This document shows positions 50,577-59,425 of a DNA stretch of 64,000 nt, one piece after another. Every line of letters starts with the position of its first letter. The first letter of the stretch is position 1. The notes beneath the pieces were generated by a model. It did not search any database. It had not been told where the DNA came from and saw nothing but the letters and a program-made list of their open reading frames with translations. Both the position numbers and the translations under genes were made by a program. The DNA comes from Streptomyces sp. NBC_00335 (GTDB lineage: Bacteria; Actinomycetota; Actinomycetes; Streptomycetales; Streptomycetaceae): positions 3,038,001 to 3,102,000 of the forward strand of contig NZ_CP108006.1 of NCBI RefSeq assembly GCF_036127095.1, given 5' to 3'.

Positions 50577-51893
50577 CTACAGGTTCTCCAGCATTTCGGT
50601 GACCAGCGCGGCGATCGGGGAACGCTCCGAACGGGTCAGCGTGACGTGCGCGAAGAGCGGATGCCCCTTCAGTTTCTCGACCACGGCGACGACTCCGTCG
50701 TACCGGCCGACCCTCAGGTTGTCCCGCTGGGCCACGTCATGGGTGAGGACCACCCGCGAATTGGCCCCGATACGGGACAGAACGGTCAGCAGGACATTGC
50801 GCTCCAGCGACTGCGCCTCGTCCACGATCACGAACGCGTCGTGCAGCGAGCGGCCGCGGATGTGCGTGAGCGGCAGGACCTCCAGCATCCCGCGGTTGAG
50901 CACCTCCTCGATGACCGCGCGCCCGGCGACCGCCGAGAGGGTGTCGAACACCGCCTGGGCCCACGGGCTCATCTTCTCGTTGGCGTCGCCGGGGAGGTAG
51001 CCGAGGTCCTGGCCGCCGACCGCGTACAGCGGCCGGAAGACCATCACCTTCTGGTGCTGCCTGCGCTCCAGTACGGCCTCCAGCCCCGCGCACAGCGCCA
51101 GGGCCGACTTTCCGGTGCCGGCCCGGCCGCCCATCGAGATGATCCCGATCTCGGGGTCGAGCAGGAGGTCGAGCGCGATCCGCTGCTCGGCGCTGCGGCC
51201 GTGCAGCCCGAAGGCCTCGCGGTCGCCCCGCACGAGCTTCACGTTGCCGTCGGCCGTGACCCGGCCGAGGGCCTTGCCGCGCTCGGACTGGAGGACCAGC
51301 CCGGTGTGCACGGGAAGTTCCGCGGCCTCCGGTACGTAGAGCCGCTCCTCGGAGAAGAGGAGGTCCACCTGCTCCCCGGAGAGTGCCAGCTCGCTCATGC
51401 CGGTCCAGCCGGCATCGGTGATCGCGAGCTCCGCGCGGTACTCCTCGGCGATCAGCCCCACGGAGGAGGCCTTGATGCGCAGGGGGAGATCCTTCGAGAC
51501 GACCGTGACGTCGTAGCCCTCGGCCTGGAGGTTGCGTGCGACCGCGAGGATCCGCGAATCGTTGTCCCCCAGCCTGAAACCGGCGGGCAGGACGCTCTGA
51601 TCGGAGTGGTTGAGCTCGACGCGCAGGGTGCCGCCCAGATCGCCCAGCGGGATGGGTGCGTCGAGGCGTCCGTAGCGAACCCGGAAGTCGTCGAGCAGGC
51701 GCAGGGCCTGGCGGGCGAAGTAGCCGAGTTCGGGATGGTGCCTCTTTGCCTCCAGCTCGGTGATCACCACGATCGGGAGCACTACCTCGTGCTCGTCGAA
51801 CCGGGAGATCGCGTTGGGGTCTGCCAGCAGGACGCTGGTGTCGAGGACGTAGGTCCGCCTGTCGGGCAGGCGGCTCTTTGTGCTGGTCACCAC
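50577..51893 (-). CDS. PhoH-family PIN-domain ATPase (PhoH2)
   Basis: 438 residues: an N-terminal PIN RNase domain ([55 protein letters not shown], with [15 protein letters not shown] and [13 protein letters not shown]) and a C-terminal PhoH helicase-like ATPase with Walker [18 protein letters not shown] (about 256), [12 protein letters not shown] (about 356) and [12 protein letters not shown]. PhoH2 proteins unwind and cleave RNA. No upstream antitoxin gene is present. GTG 51893 is chosen over the next codon (also GTG); GAGGGGG lies 11 nt upstream. Confidence 0.92.
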   Translation of the reverse strand: MVTSTKSRLPDRRTYVLDTSVLLADPNAISRFDEHEVVLPIVVITELEAKRHHPELGYFARQALRLLDDFRVRYGRLDAPIPLGDLGGTLRVELNHSDQSVLPAGFRLGDNDSRILAVARNLQAEGYDVTVVSKDLPLRIKASSVGLIAEEYRAELAITDAGWTGMSELALSGEQVDLLFSEERLYVPEAAELPVHTGLVLQSERGKALGRVTADGNVKLVRGDREAFGLHGRSAEQRIALDLLLDPEIGIISMGGRAGTGKSALALCAGLEAVLERRQHQKVMVFRPLYAVGGQDLGYLPGDANEKMSPWAQAVFDTLSAVAGRAVIEEVLNRGMLEVLPLTHIRGRSLHDAFVIVDEAQSLERNVLLTVLSRIGANSRVVLTHDVAQRDNLRVGRYDGVVAVVEKLKGHPLFAHVTLTRSERSPIAALVTEMLENL

Positions 51894-52319
51894 GGAAGGA
51901 CGTACCCCCTCGGAAGAGGTCGGGCCATGAAGACCGGACCGGTCATCGGCACCCCTGCGCGGGCCGACTTCCGGCCCTCCACTCCGTCCGTGCGAACCGC
52001 ACGTGCGTCCTGGTGCAAAGGGCCTCCCGGGCGGACGACCCCATGCCGTCCGCTGAGACTCGACACCCGTGGATCGGGCGTCGACCTGCAAGGGATATTC
52101 CCCGAATGGGTCCAGCCATGCCATGGCATATGACGGACGCTCGGTGAATCCCTGGTGAAGGCCTCGCGCGGAGGGTTCCCGGGGGCGGGAAGGGCGTACG
52201 GGAACACGGGTACGGCGCGCCACGGAGGAGTCCGGGCGCGCCGTGAGGTGGCTGTGAGATGCCGGGGGCACATTAGAGACCCGCAGGTCAGGTGCCGTAC
52301 GGACACCCTGCCGGGCGGA
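51894..52319. other. Intergenic region uppS / phoH
   Basis: About 426 bp. Holds the uppS terminator (52212-52244), a 12-bp palindrome ATGCCATGGCAT at 52118-52129, and presumably the phoH promoter. Reading frames through it lack ribosome sites. Nothing else seen. Confidence 0.45.
52212..52244 (-). terminator. Terminator of uppS
   Basis: Perfect 10-bp arms (52212-52221 and 52235-52244) around a 13-nt loop, about 75 bp past the uppS stop. Confidence 0.5.
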
Positions 52320-53093
52320 TCAGGTGCCGTAGCGCCGGTGGCGGGCGGCGTAGTCGCGCAGGGCGCGCAGGAAGTCGACCTTGCGGAAAGCCGGCCAGAA
52401 GACTTCGCAGAAGTAGTACTCGGAGTGCGCGCTCTGCCACAGCATGAATCCGGACAGCCGCTGCTCTCCGCTGGTGCGGATCACCAGGTCCGGGTCGGGC
52501 TGGCCGCGCGTGTAGAGGTGCTCCGCGATGTGCTCGATGTCGAGGATCTCGGCGAGCTCCTCGAAGGAGGTGCCCTTCGAGGCGTGCTCCAGCAGGAGCG
52601 AGCGGACCGCGTCGGCGATCTCCTGGCGGCCGCCGTAGCCGACCGCGACGTTGACGAGTATCCCGTCGACGTTGCGGGTGGCCTCCATGGCCTCCTTCAG
52701 GACGCTCTGGGTCCCGGCGGGCAGGATGTCGAGGTTGCCGACGTGGTGGACGCGCCAGCGGCCGTCGGCGGCGAGGCCCCGGACGGTGTTCTCGATGATG
52801 TTGAGCAGCGGGCGGAGCTCGACCTCGGGCCGGTCCAGGTTGTCCGTGGAGAGCATCCACAGGGTGACGACCTCGACGTCCGTCTCGGTGCACCAGCCCA
52901 GCATCTCGGAGATCTTGTCGGCGCCGGCCTGGTGGCCCTGCACCGTCGTGCCTCCGGACGCCTTCGCCCAGCGCCGGTTCCCGTCCAGGATCACGCCGAT
53001 GTGCTTGGGCGTCTCGTCATGGTCGATGCGGCCTTCCACCCGGCGTGCGTAGAGCCTGTACACAGGACGGCGTACCAGGTCGCGCAGCTTCAC
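52320..53093 (-). CDS. uppS: cis-Prenyltransferase, undecaprenyl diphosphate synthase type
   Basis: 257 residues. Catalytic Asp37 in HIGVILDGNRRWAK, TLWMLSTDNLDRP, GGRQEIADAV, and the C-terminal LVIRTSGEQRLSGFMLWQSAHSEYYFCEVFWPAFRKVDFLRALRDYAAR complete the Z-prenyltransferase family. It makes the lipid carrier for cell-wall synthesis from FPP and IPP; decaprenyl or shorter products are possible in actinobacteria with two paralogues. Divergent from the aldo-keto reductase. Confidence 0.93.
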   Translation of the reverse strand: MKLRDLVRRPVYRLYARRVEGRIDHDETPKHIGVILDGNRRWAKASGGTTVQGHQAGADKISEMLGWCTETDVEVVTLWMLSTDNLDRPEVELRPLLNIIENTVRGLAADGRWRVHHVGNLDILPAGTQSVLKEAMEATRNVDGILVNVAVGYGGRQEIADAVRSLLLEHASKGTSFEELAEILDIEHIAEHLYTRGQPDPDLVIRTSGEQRLSGFMLWQSAHSEYYFCEVFWPAFRKVDFLRALRDYAARHRRYGT

Positions 53094-53233
53094 GATCTTC
53101 CAGCCCCTCCGAGCGATACCCCCGTGCGGAATGCGATGGTCCCCCCAAGTCCGCCACAGACCGCCACATTACTGCGGAGAGGGATCCGGCACCCAACTCG
53201 GTCCTGTCACAAGTCCGTGATAGGGAGGACAAC

Positions 53234-54271
53234 GTGACTGAAAACAATCCCTATCGGGCAGAGCCCTCGCGCTACGACTCCATGGAGTACCGGCGCACCG
53301 GCCGCAGCGGCCTCAAGCTCCCCGCGATCTCCCTCGGCCTCTGGCACAACTTCGGCGACGACGCGTCCCTGGTGTCCCAGCGGGCGATCCTGCGCCGGGC
53401 CTTCGACCTCGGCGTCACCCACTTCGACCTGGCGAACAACTACGGCCCGCCCCCCGGCTCGGCCGAGCTCAACTTCGGCAAGATCTTCGCGCAGGACTTC
53501 GCGTCCCACCGCGAGGAGCTGGTCCTCTCCACCAAGGCCGGCTACCTCATGCACGAGGGCCCGTACGGCGAATGGGGCAGCCGCAAGTACCTGCTCGGCT
53601 CGCTGGACGCCTCGCTGAAGCGGATGGGCGTCGACTACGTCGACATCTTCTACTCGCACCGCTTCGACCCGGAGACCCCGCTGGAGGAGACCATGGGCGC
53701 ACTGGCGTCCGCGGTCCAGCAGGGCAAGGCGCTCTACGTGGGCGTGTCCTCGTACACCGCGGAGCAGACGGCGGAGGCGGCGCGGCTGCTGAAGGAGATG
53801 GGGATCCGTCCCCTCATCCACCAGCCCTCGTACTCCATGATCAACCGCTGGACGGAGGACGACGGCCTGCTGGACACCCTGGAGGAGGCCGGCATGGGCT
53901 GCATCTCCTTCGTGCCGCTCGCGCAGGGGCTGCTTACGGGCAAGTACCTCAAGGGCATTCCTGAGGGCTCGCGGGCCACCCAGGGCAAGTCCCTCAACCC
54001 GGACCTGCTGTCGGACGAGGTCGTGCGCCGGCTGAACGGGCTGAACGAGATCGCGGCGCGGCGCGGGCAGACGCTGGCTCAGCTCGCGCTGAACTGGGTG
54101 CTGCGGGACGAGCGGATGACCTCGGCGCTGATCGGCGCGTCGAGCGTCAAGCAGCTCGAAGAAAACGTGGCTTCCCTGTCCGGCGCACCGCTCTCGGAGC
54201 AGGAGTTGAAGGAGATCGATTCCTTCGCGGTCTCCACCCCCGGCGCCAACATTTGGGCCCAGCGGGGCTGA
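53234..54271 (+). CDS. Aldo-keto reductase (YghZ-like)
   Basis: 345-residue NADPH-dependent TIM-barrel reductase. Catalytic tetrad: Asp and Tyr in HFDLANNYGPPPGSAE, Lys in VLSTKAGYLM, His in FYSHRFDPETPLEE; NADPH-binding SALIGASSVKQLEENV near the C-terminus. The NYGPPPGSAE signature is that of the L-glyceraldehyde-3-phosphate reductase subgroup (methylglyoxal detoxification). The GTG start has GGGAGGA 5 nt upstream. Confidence 0.92.
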   Translation: MTENNPYRAEPSRYDSMEYRRTGRSGLKLPAISLGLWHNFGDDASLVSQRAILRRAFDLGVTHFDLANNYGPPPGSAELNFGKIFAQDFASHREELVLSTKAGYLMHEGPYGEWGSRKYLLGSLDASLKRMGVDYVDIFYSHRFDPETPLEETMGALASAVQQGKALYVGVSSYTAEQTAEAARLLKEMGIRPLIHQPSYSMINRWTEDDGLLDTLEEAGMGCISFVPLAQGLLTGKYLKGIPEGSRATQGKSLNPDLLSDEVVRRLNGLNEIAARRGQTLAQLALNWVLRDERMTSALIGASSVKQLEENVASLSGAPLSEQELKEIDSFAVSTPGANIWAQRG

Positions 54272-54598
54272 CCTGCGCCTTTGCCCGGCGCTGCTCCGGC
54301 AGTGCACGGAGACAAAAAACGGGCCGGTCCGTGGGGGGGGATACGGACCGGCCCGAGGGGGGGTTCCACCATAACCCTTCGTAAAGCCTGCTGCGTGCAT
54401 CACCGCGACACGATTACGCTCCGGAGCCGTCCGGGAGCACTCCGCAGAGCCGGAACACCCCCACAACCCTTGCGGCGCCCGGCCTGAGCCCGTACGGACC
54501 AACCCGCGGGCTTCCCTCCCCAGGGGGACCCCGTCGGGTGCGCCGCCTTGACGCCGAAGCCCGGGTCGGGAAGCGGATCCGGCCCTAGGGTGGCCCCC
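54272..54598. other. Intergenic region, AKR / DUF192
   Basis: Contains the AKR terminator with G8 in its loop and G8 after it, then an AT-richer patch near 54365-54420 that may hold a promoter for the DUF192 gene. No coding content recognised. Confidence 0.45.
54320..54355 (+). terminator. Terminator of the aldo-keto reductase gene
   Basis: Perfect 13-bp arms CGGGCCGGTCCGT/ACGGACCGGCCCG, 10-nt loop containing G8, about 50 bp after the stop; A6 precedes it and G8 follows. Confidence 0.75.
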
Positions 54599-55048
54599 AT
54601 GGGGAAGAGGGAGCGGTGGCGTGACGGCGGGGGCACGCTCTACGTCGACCGGGGGGCGGCGCCGGGAATGCCCGCGGGGCACGCGGAGCCGCCGGAGGGG
54701 CCACCGGAGCCCCTGGAGGGGCTCCTGGGGGTGCCCGTGGAGGTGCCCGTGGAGGTGGCCGCCTCCTACCGGGCCCGCACGCGCGGCCTGCTCGGGCGGG
54801 ACGGCATCGAGGGCGCGATGCTCCTGACCCCCGCGTCGAGCGTGCACACCTTCCGGATGCGCTTCCCCATCGACGTGGCCCACCTCGACCGCAGGCTCAC
54901 GGTCATCGCGCTGACCACCATGGCCCCCGGCCGGCTCGGCCTCCCCCGGCTGCGCGCCCGTCACGTCCTGGAGGCCGAGGCCGGCGCCATGGCCGCCTGG
55001 GGCCTGCGCGTCGGCTCCCCGCTCCGGGTCCGTCTCACCACGCGCTAG
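54599..55048 (+). CDS. DUF192 protein
   Basis: 149 residues. A Pro/Gly/Glu-rich lead, then the DUF192 core: EVAASYRARTRGLLGRDGIEGAMLLTPASSVHTFRMRFPIDVAHLDRRLTVIALTTMAPGRLGLPRLRARHVLEAEAGAMAAWGLRVGSPLRV. Members are small beta proteins of unknown function, often exported, but no signal peptide is seen here. Start ATG 54599 or in-frame GTG 54590. Confidence 0.82.
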   Translation: MGKRERWRDGGGTLYVDRGAAPGMPAGHAEPPEGPPEPLEGLLGVPVEVPVEVAASYRARTRGLLGRDGIEGAMLLTPASSVHTFRMRFPIDVAHLDRRLTVIALTTMAPGRLGLPRLRARHVLEAEAGAMAAWGLRVGSPLRVRLTTR

Positions 55049-55109
55049 GCGCGCACCCACACCGGCGGTAGGTTGGGGCGGTTGAGCTGGGGTGTGGCAG
55101 GGGAGCGGC

Positions 55110-55727
55110 ATGACCGAGAACGCGCGCGTCAAAGCGCTGGAGCAGATCATGCCGGCGACCCACGGAGCCGACGAGGACATCGACTGGCAGGCGGCCGAGG
55201 CCACCTGGGGCAGCCGGTTCCCCGCCGATTTCATCGCCTTCATGGGCCGCTTCGGCGCGGGCTCGATCAACGGCGAGGCGAGCGTGCTGCTTCCGCTGCC
55301 CAAGCCCGGACTCCAGTGGGACCCGGCGCAGATGGCGGAGGAGACGGCCAACGCCCGCCAGGTCTGGGAGGCGGAGGGCGGCCGGGCCGCCTTCGACGTG
55401 GACCCGGAGTCGATCCTCGCCTGGGGCGTCACCGGCGGCTCCGACATCCTGTGCTGGCTGACGACCGACCCCGACCCGGACCGCTGGCCCGTCCTGGTGG
55501 TCGGCCGGCACACCGCCGACTCCTTCGCGGTGTACCCGTACGGCATGGCCGAGTTCCTCTACCTGCTGTGCTCCGACGAGTTCGACGTGAGCCCGGTCAG
55601 CATCACCTTCTGGGACGGCGGCCACCTCAGCTTCGTGCACTGGCGCAAGGCCCAGCGCCGCTGGCAGGAGGGGCGCAACCCCGAAACGGGCGAGCCCGAT
55701 CCGTACGCGGGCGACTTCGCGGACTGA
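55110..55727 (+). CDS. Orphan SMI1/KNR4 (SUKH) family protein
   Basis: 205 residues. IDWQAAEATWGSRFPADFIAFMGRFGAGSINGEASVLLPLP opens the SUKH fold, and GVTGGSDILCWLTTDPDPDRWPVLVVGRHTADSFAVYPYGMAEFLYLLCS continues it. SUKH proteins are typically immunity proteins against polymorphic nuclease or deaminase toxins. No toxin gene, Rhs repeat or secretion signal gene is adjacent, so it may be an orphan immunity protein or a housekeeping member. Followed by a true T-tailed terminator. Confidence 0.85.
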   Translation: MTENARVKALEQIMPATHGADEDIDWQAAEATWGSRFPADFIAFMGRFGAGSINGEASVLLPLPKPGLQWDPAQMAEETANARQVWEAEGGRAAFDVDPESILAWGVTGGSDILCWLTTDPDPDRWPVLVVGRHTADSFAVYPYGMAEFLYLLCSDEFDVSPVSITFWDGGHLSFVHWRKAQRRWQEGRNPETGEPDPYAGDFAD

Positions 55728-56038
55728 GACACCGCCCGCTCCCCCTCCCCACCGTTCCCTCCCGCCCGTTTCCCGCCACTCCCGCCCGTTTCGTCGCGCC
55801 CCGTGGCCGGAAACGGGCTTTTTGGCATGTCTACGCGCGTCCGGATTGTTGATCACATATCGGAAAACACCATTCGGAATTGCCACACTTGGAGCATTGA
55901 ACACAAGTACCGACCCAATGGAACCAACCACCCTCCCTCAGGAGAGAATTCCGGCCAACGGGCCACTGAGGGACAGCACAGCCCGGAGTAACTCATAAGT
56001 AATAACGCGACTCAAAAGAAAACCAGGGGAACCCACCC
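55728..56038. other. Intergenic region, SUKH / sugar-binding lipoprotein
   Basis: The first 100 bp hold two direct copies of CCCGCCCGTTTC and the T-tailed terminator; from 55840 to 55920 it is markedly AT-rich (near GTTGATCACATATCGGAAAA) and likely carries the promoter and operator of the lipoprotein gene. No gene seen. Confidence 0.5.
55784..55823 (+). terminator. Intrinsic terminator with T5
   Basis: Arms GCCCGTTTC/GAAACGGGC (55784-55792, 55810-55818) followed by TTTTT, the only classical T-tailed terminator noticed in the window; 57 bp after the SUKH stop. Confidence 0.8.
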
Positions 56039-57352
56039 GTGCGACGAAGAATCTTCGGCGCGGCCGCCACCACGGTCGTGCTCGGTCTGCTGATACCGCT
56101 GGCCGGCTGCGGCAGCTCCGGCGGAAGCGCTGATGACAGCGGTACGCTCCGCCTCGTCGCCGCCGAATACGGCGACGCCTCGGCCAACAGCAGTTCCAAG
56201 GCTTTCTGGGACAAGGTGACGGCTGATTTCACCGCCTCGAACCCCGGCATCAAGGTCCAGGTGGAGCTCCTGCCATGGGCCGACATCGACCGGGAAGTCT
56301 CCCGCATGGTCAAGGCCGGCAACGCCCCGGACATGGCCCTCATGGGCGGCTACTCGGACTTCGCGGCGCAGGGCAAGCTCTATTCCGCGCCCGAACTCCT
56401 CTCGGTTTCCGCCGAGGCGAACTTCCTGCAGCCCCTCTCCGACGCCGGCTCCGTCCGCAACACCCTCTACGGCCTGCCCTTCGTGGCGAGCAGCCGTCTC
56501 CTCTTCTACAACGAGAAGCTGCTCACCGACGCCGGGGTCATCCCGAAGGACTCCAAGAACGGCTGGCAGCCCAAGACCTGGCTGGACCTGAAGGCCGCCG
56601 CCACGGCGCTCAAGGCCGAGGGCGTCAAGACCCCGTTCGCCATGCCCCTGGGCCCGGAGGAGGCCCACGCCGAGGCGATGATCTGGGAGCTCACCAACGG
56701 CGGCGGCTACGCCGACAGCAGCGGCAACTACAGCCTGGCCTCCGAGCAGAACATCCTGACCTTCAAGTGGATCAAGGAGAACCTGGTCACCCCCGGGCTG
56801 CTCGGTCCCGTTCCGCCGTCCAAGCTCAACCGGGCCGACGCCTTCGCCGCCTTCACGCGCGGCGAGGTCGGCATGCTGAACGGCTACCCCCAGCTCGCCC
56901 ACGAGGCGCGCGCCAAGGGGATCACCGTCGGCGCCGTCGCGATGCCCGCCTCGGACATGCTGAACACCGGGGAGGTCCCGCCGAACGTGGGCGTGGCCGA
57001 CTGGATGATGGCCTTCAAGCAGAACGGCCACCGCGAGGAGATCGGCAAGTTCCTGGAGTTCGTCTACCGGGACAAGAACCTGTCGGACTTCGCCGGCCGC
57101 TACCACCTGCTGCCGTCCACGGTCTCGGCTTCCCGCACGATGGCCGGGAGCTCGGGCATGGACAAGAACGACCAGCAGTTCCTGAACGCCCTGCGCGGTG
57201 CGCAGCTCTACCCGGTCAACAACCCGTCCTGGGTGGTCATCAGTGACACCATCAAGCGCAACATCGGCCGCGCCGTGGACCCCGGCGGCGACCCGAAGAC
57301 CGTCCTGGAGGAGATCGCCTCCAAGGCGAACGAGGTCGAGAAGGCCCGCTGA
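56039..57352 (+). CDS. ABC sugar-binding lipoprotein (orphan)
   Basis: 437 residues. Signal peptide with lipobox LAGC (Cys24), then a family-1 solute-binding fold: FTASNPGIKVQVELLPWADIDREVSRMVKAGNAPDMALMGGYSDFAAQGKL, LYGLPFVASSRLLFYNEKLLTDAGV, and FKQNGHREEIGKFLEFVYRDKNLSDFAGRYHLLPST. It should capture a sugar or oligosaccharide at the cell surface. No permease or ATPase genes are adjacent, so it must share a transporter encoded elsewhere. The GTG start has AGGGGA 8 nt upstream. Confidence 0.9.
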   Translation: MRRRIFGAAATTVVLGLLIPLAGCGSSGGSADDSGTLRLVAAEYGDASANSSSKAFWDKVTADFTASNPGIKVQVELLPWADIDREVSRMVKAGNAPDMALMGGYSDFAAQGKLYSAPELLSVSAEANFLQPLSDAGSVRNTLYGLPFVASSRLLFYNEKLLTDAGVIPKDSKNGWQPKTWLDLKAAATALKAEGVKTPFAMPLGPEEAHAEAMIWELTNGGGYADSSGNYSLASEQNILTFKWIKENLVTPGLLGPVPPSKLNRADAFAAFTRGEVGMLNGYPQLAHEARAKGITVGAVAMPASDMLNTGEVPPNVGVADWMMAFKQNGHREEIGKFLEFVYRDKNLSDFAGRYHLLPSTVSASRTMAGSSGMDKNDQQFLNALRGAQLYPVNNPSWVVISDTIKRNIGRAVDPGGDPKTVLEEIASKANEVEKAR

Positions 57353-57572
57353 CGCGCCGACGCGCGGCCGCGCCGACGTGGAAATACCCCCGAACGCCCC
57401 TGCCGAAAGGGACCTTCGCCCCCTGCCGCGCCCCACCCCGCGCGGCATCATGGCTGGTACGGCCTTGATCCAAGGCCCAGGCCCAGTCGCCCGCGAGCGC
57501 CCACAAGGCGCGCGGGGCGGCCGGCCCACCTCCTGCACCCGCCCCTCCGACCGTGCGGCTCGGCTGGATCGC

Positions 57573-58202
57573 CTAGCTCGCGCCCTGGTTCTTCGGGGTG
57601 AAGGCCGTGCGGTACTGCTCGCAGCTGGAGTCCCACGGCAGGGACCCGGTGAGGGTGCCGTAGCCGGTGCGGGTCACCGACCATTCCACCGTGTACTTCC
57701 CGGTGTCACACGTGATGCGCTTGCCGCCCGCGATCTTCGTACGGCCCGTCGCGGGCCGGTCCTTGAGCTCCTGGTGCACCCGCGCCACCTCCGCGCTCCG
57801 GGCGTTGCGCAGGACGGCGTGCAGGACGAACACCTGCTTGCCGTCCTTCGTCGTCAGCAGCTTCTTGACCCCCTGCGAATCCGACACCGACCACGCGAAC
57901 TCGTACCCGGGCTCCCAGGCCAGGGTGCTCGGGTCGCCGACCTTGCGCTCGTACTCCTCGGCGCCCTTGGGGCCGGGGCGGGTGACGGTCTTGTACTGGA
58001 TGCCGGGGTGGAAGCGGAACTGCGCCTCGACCTTGTGCATGTCGTCCTTGGTCCACATCGACTTCATCTTCCCCTCCCCTCCGCTCGGGTCCTGGAGGTA
58101 GGACGCGCCGCCCGCGGCGGTGGCCGCGCCGCCCGAAAGGGCCGGGGCGAGGGCCGCCGCGGCGGCGGCGAGGACGAGGGCGGCGGTGCGGGTGCGGTTC
58201 AT
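57573..58202 (-). CDS. Small secreted protein of unknown function
   Basis: 209 residues with a Sec signal (MNRTRTAALVLAAAAAALAPALSGGAATA). The mature part has two cysteines near its end (ITCDTGKYTVEW and DSSCEQYRTAF), probably a disulfide, and mixed beta/helix content (KVEAQFRFHPGIQYKTVTRP, YEFAWSVSDSQGVKKLLTTKDGKQVFVLHAVLRN). No family recognised. It lies upstream of the deacetylase gene in the same direction. Confidence 0.7.
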   Translation of the reverse strand: MNRTRTAALVLAAAAAALAPALSGGAATAAGGASYLQDPSGGEGKMKSMWTKDDMHKVEAQFRFHPGIQYKTVTRPGPKGAEEYERKVGDPSTLAWEPGYEFAWSVSDSQGVKKLLTTKDGKQVFVLHAVLRNARSAEVARVHQELKDRPATGRTKIAGGKRITCDTGKYTVEWSVTRTGYGTLTGSLPWDSSCEQYRTAFTPKNQGAS

Positions 58203-58353
58203 GCCCGGACCAACGGGCCCCTCCGGCGGGCCGGAACGACGCCGGGCGCCCTTTCACCCGTACGGGATCCGGCCGGGCGGGGGTGGACGCGCGCTACGCC
58301 CGGGCGGTCTCGAAGCGGCTGATCCGGACGGCGCGTCAGGCGCCGGCTCCGGG

Positions 58354-59196
58354 TCAGGCGCTGGGGCCGGTGACCACGGGGAAGCCGGTGGGGCGGCCCT
58401 GCTCCTTCAGCCAGGCCAGGACCTGGTCGAGGGCCTCGACGCTCTGGGTGCGGTCGCCGCCGCCGTCGTGGAAGAGGACGGTCGGGCCGTTGCCGATCTC
58501 GGCCTTGACGGTGCCGACGATCGCGGCCACGCCCGGCTTGCTGAAGTCCTTGGTGTCGACGTTCCAGCCGAGCGGGCGCATGCCGTTGGCCGCTGCCAGG
58601 GCCCGGCTCTCGGGGGTGAACGCGCCGCCGGGGGCCCGGTAGTACTCCACCTTGGCCCCGCCGCCCGCGGCGTCCTCGATCTGCTTCTTCGCGTCGAGGA
58701 TCTGCTGCTGCTGGTAGGCGAGGGGCTTCTTGTCCATCCCGGTGTTGTGGTCCATGGTGTGGTCGCAGAGCCGGTGGCCGCCCGCGACGACCTTCTTGAC
58801 CAGGTCGGGGTGCTCCTTGGCCTGCGGTCCGATCATGCAGAAGACCGCCTTCACGTCGTACTTCTTCAGTACGTCCAGCACCTTCGGGGTCCACTTGGGG
58901 TCGGGCCCGTCGTCGATGGTGATGTTGACCGCGTCGCCGCCGCTCTCCGACGCGTGGGCTATGCCCTCCGGAACCTGCCCGCCCGGCTTCCCGGGCGCCT
59001 GCGGCTCGGCGTCGCCGCCGCCCTTCGCGGGGTCGTCGGCCTGCCTCTGCCGGGAGACGTTCTGGTGGTTGGTGTCGTGGCCCGGGTCGACGAGCGCCGT
59101 CACCCCCCACGCGGTCGCGGCCACCGCCGCCACCGCTCCGGCGACGGCGATCCGTGCCTTCGTGCTCCGCATCCGCGTGTGCGTCATGAACCCCAT
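58354..59196 (-). CDS. NodB-family polysaccharide deacetylase
   Basis: 280 residues: N-terminal anchor or signal helix (about 15-36), charged linker, NodB domain from about 88. Motif 1 ITIDDGPDP (Asp95/Asp96), motif 2 HRLCDHTMDHN (His146, His150), motif 3 YYRAPGGAFTP and the late VLFHDGGG (His). It removes acetyl groups from a cell-wall or surface polysaccharide outside the membrane. ATG 59196 (GGGGAG 12 nt upstream) or the Met three codons later. Confidence 0.9.
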   Translation of the reverse strand: MGFMTHTRMRSTKARIAVAGAVAAVAATAWGVTALVDPGHDTNHQNVSRQRQADDPAKGGGDAEPQAPGKPGGQVPEGIAHASESGGDAVNITIDDGPDPKWTPKVLDVLKKYDVKAVFCMIGPQAKEHPDLVKKVVAGGHRLCDHTMDHNTGMDKKPLAYQQQQILDAKKQIEDAAGGGAKVEYYRAPGGAFTPESRALAAANGMRPLGWNVDTKDFSKPGVAAIVGTVKAEIGNGPTVLFHDGGGDRTQSVEALDQVLAWLKEQGRPTGFPVVTGPSA

Positions 59197-59425
59197 GTGC
59201 TGTCTCAACTCCCCATATCGACGTCCACCGTGTGAGCTCGCACTGGTCAGGACGTCGGTCGTGGATGCGGGGTTCCAGTCGAATGACCCATAAATTCCGG
59301 GTTGCATGACTTTGGTCCTTGATCGTCCCGAATTCCGTCCCGACTGAAACCGAGGACGATCGGACCGCCTCATACCGGACATCCCGGCCCCAATGCCCGG
59401 GCTCTAGCCGGAGGTTCCCCTACCC

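Noticed and set aside
50577..51893. PhoAT-phoH2 toxin-antitoxin operon
   Set aside because: No small antitoxin gene with a ribosome site is found upstream of the PIN-PhoH gene.
55110..56038. Polymorphic toxin-immunity locus around the SUKH gene
   Set aside because: No toxin domain, pre-toxin or Rhs repeats in either neighbour.
56012..57538. 508-residue minus-strand frame over the sugar-binding lipoprotein gene
   Set aside because: Repetitive Gly/Val/Arg/Leu composition typical of antisense frames in high-GC DNA; the plus-strand protein has a lipobox and a clear family fold.
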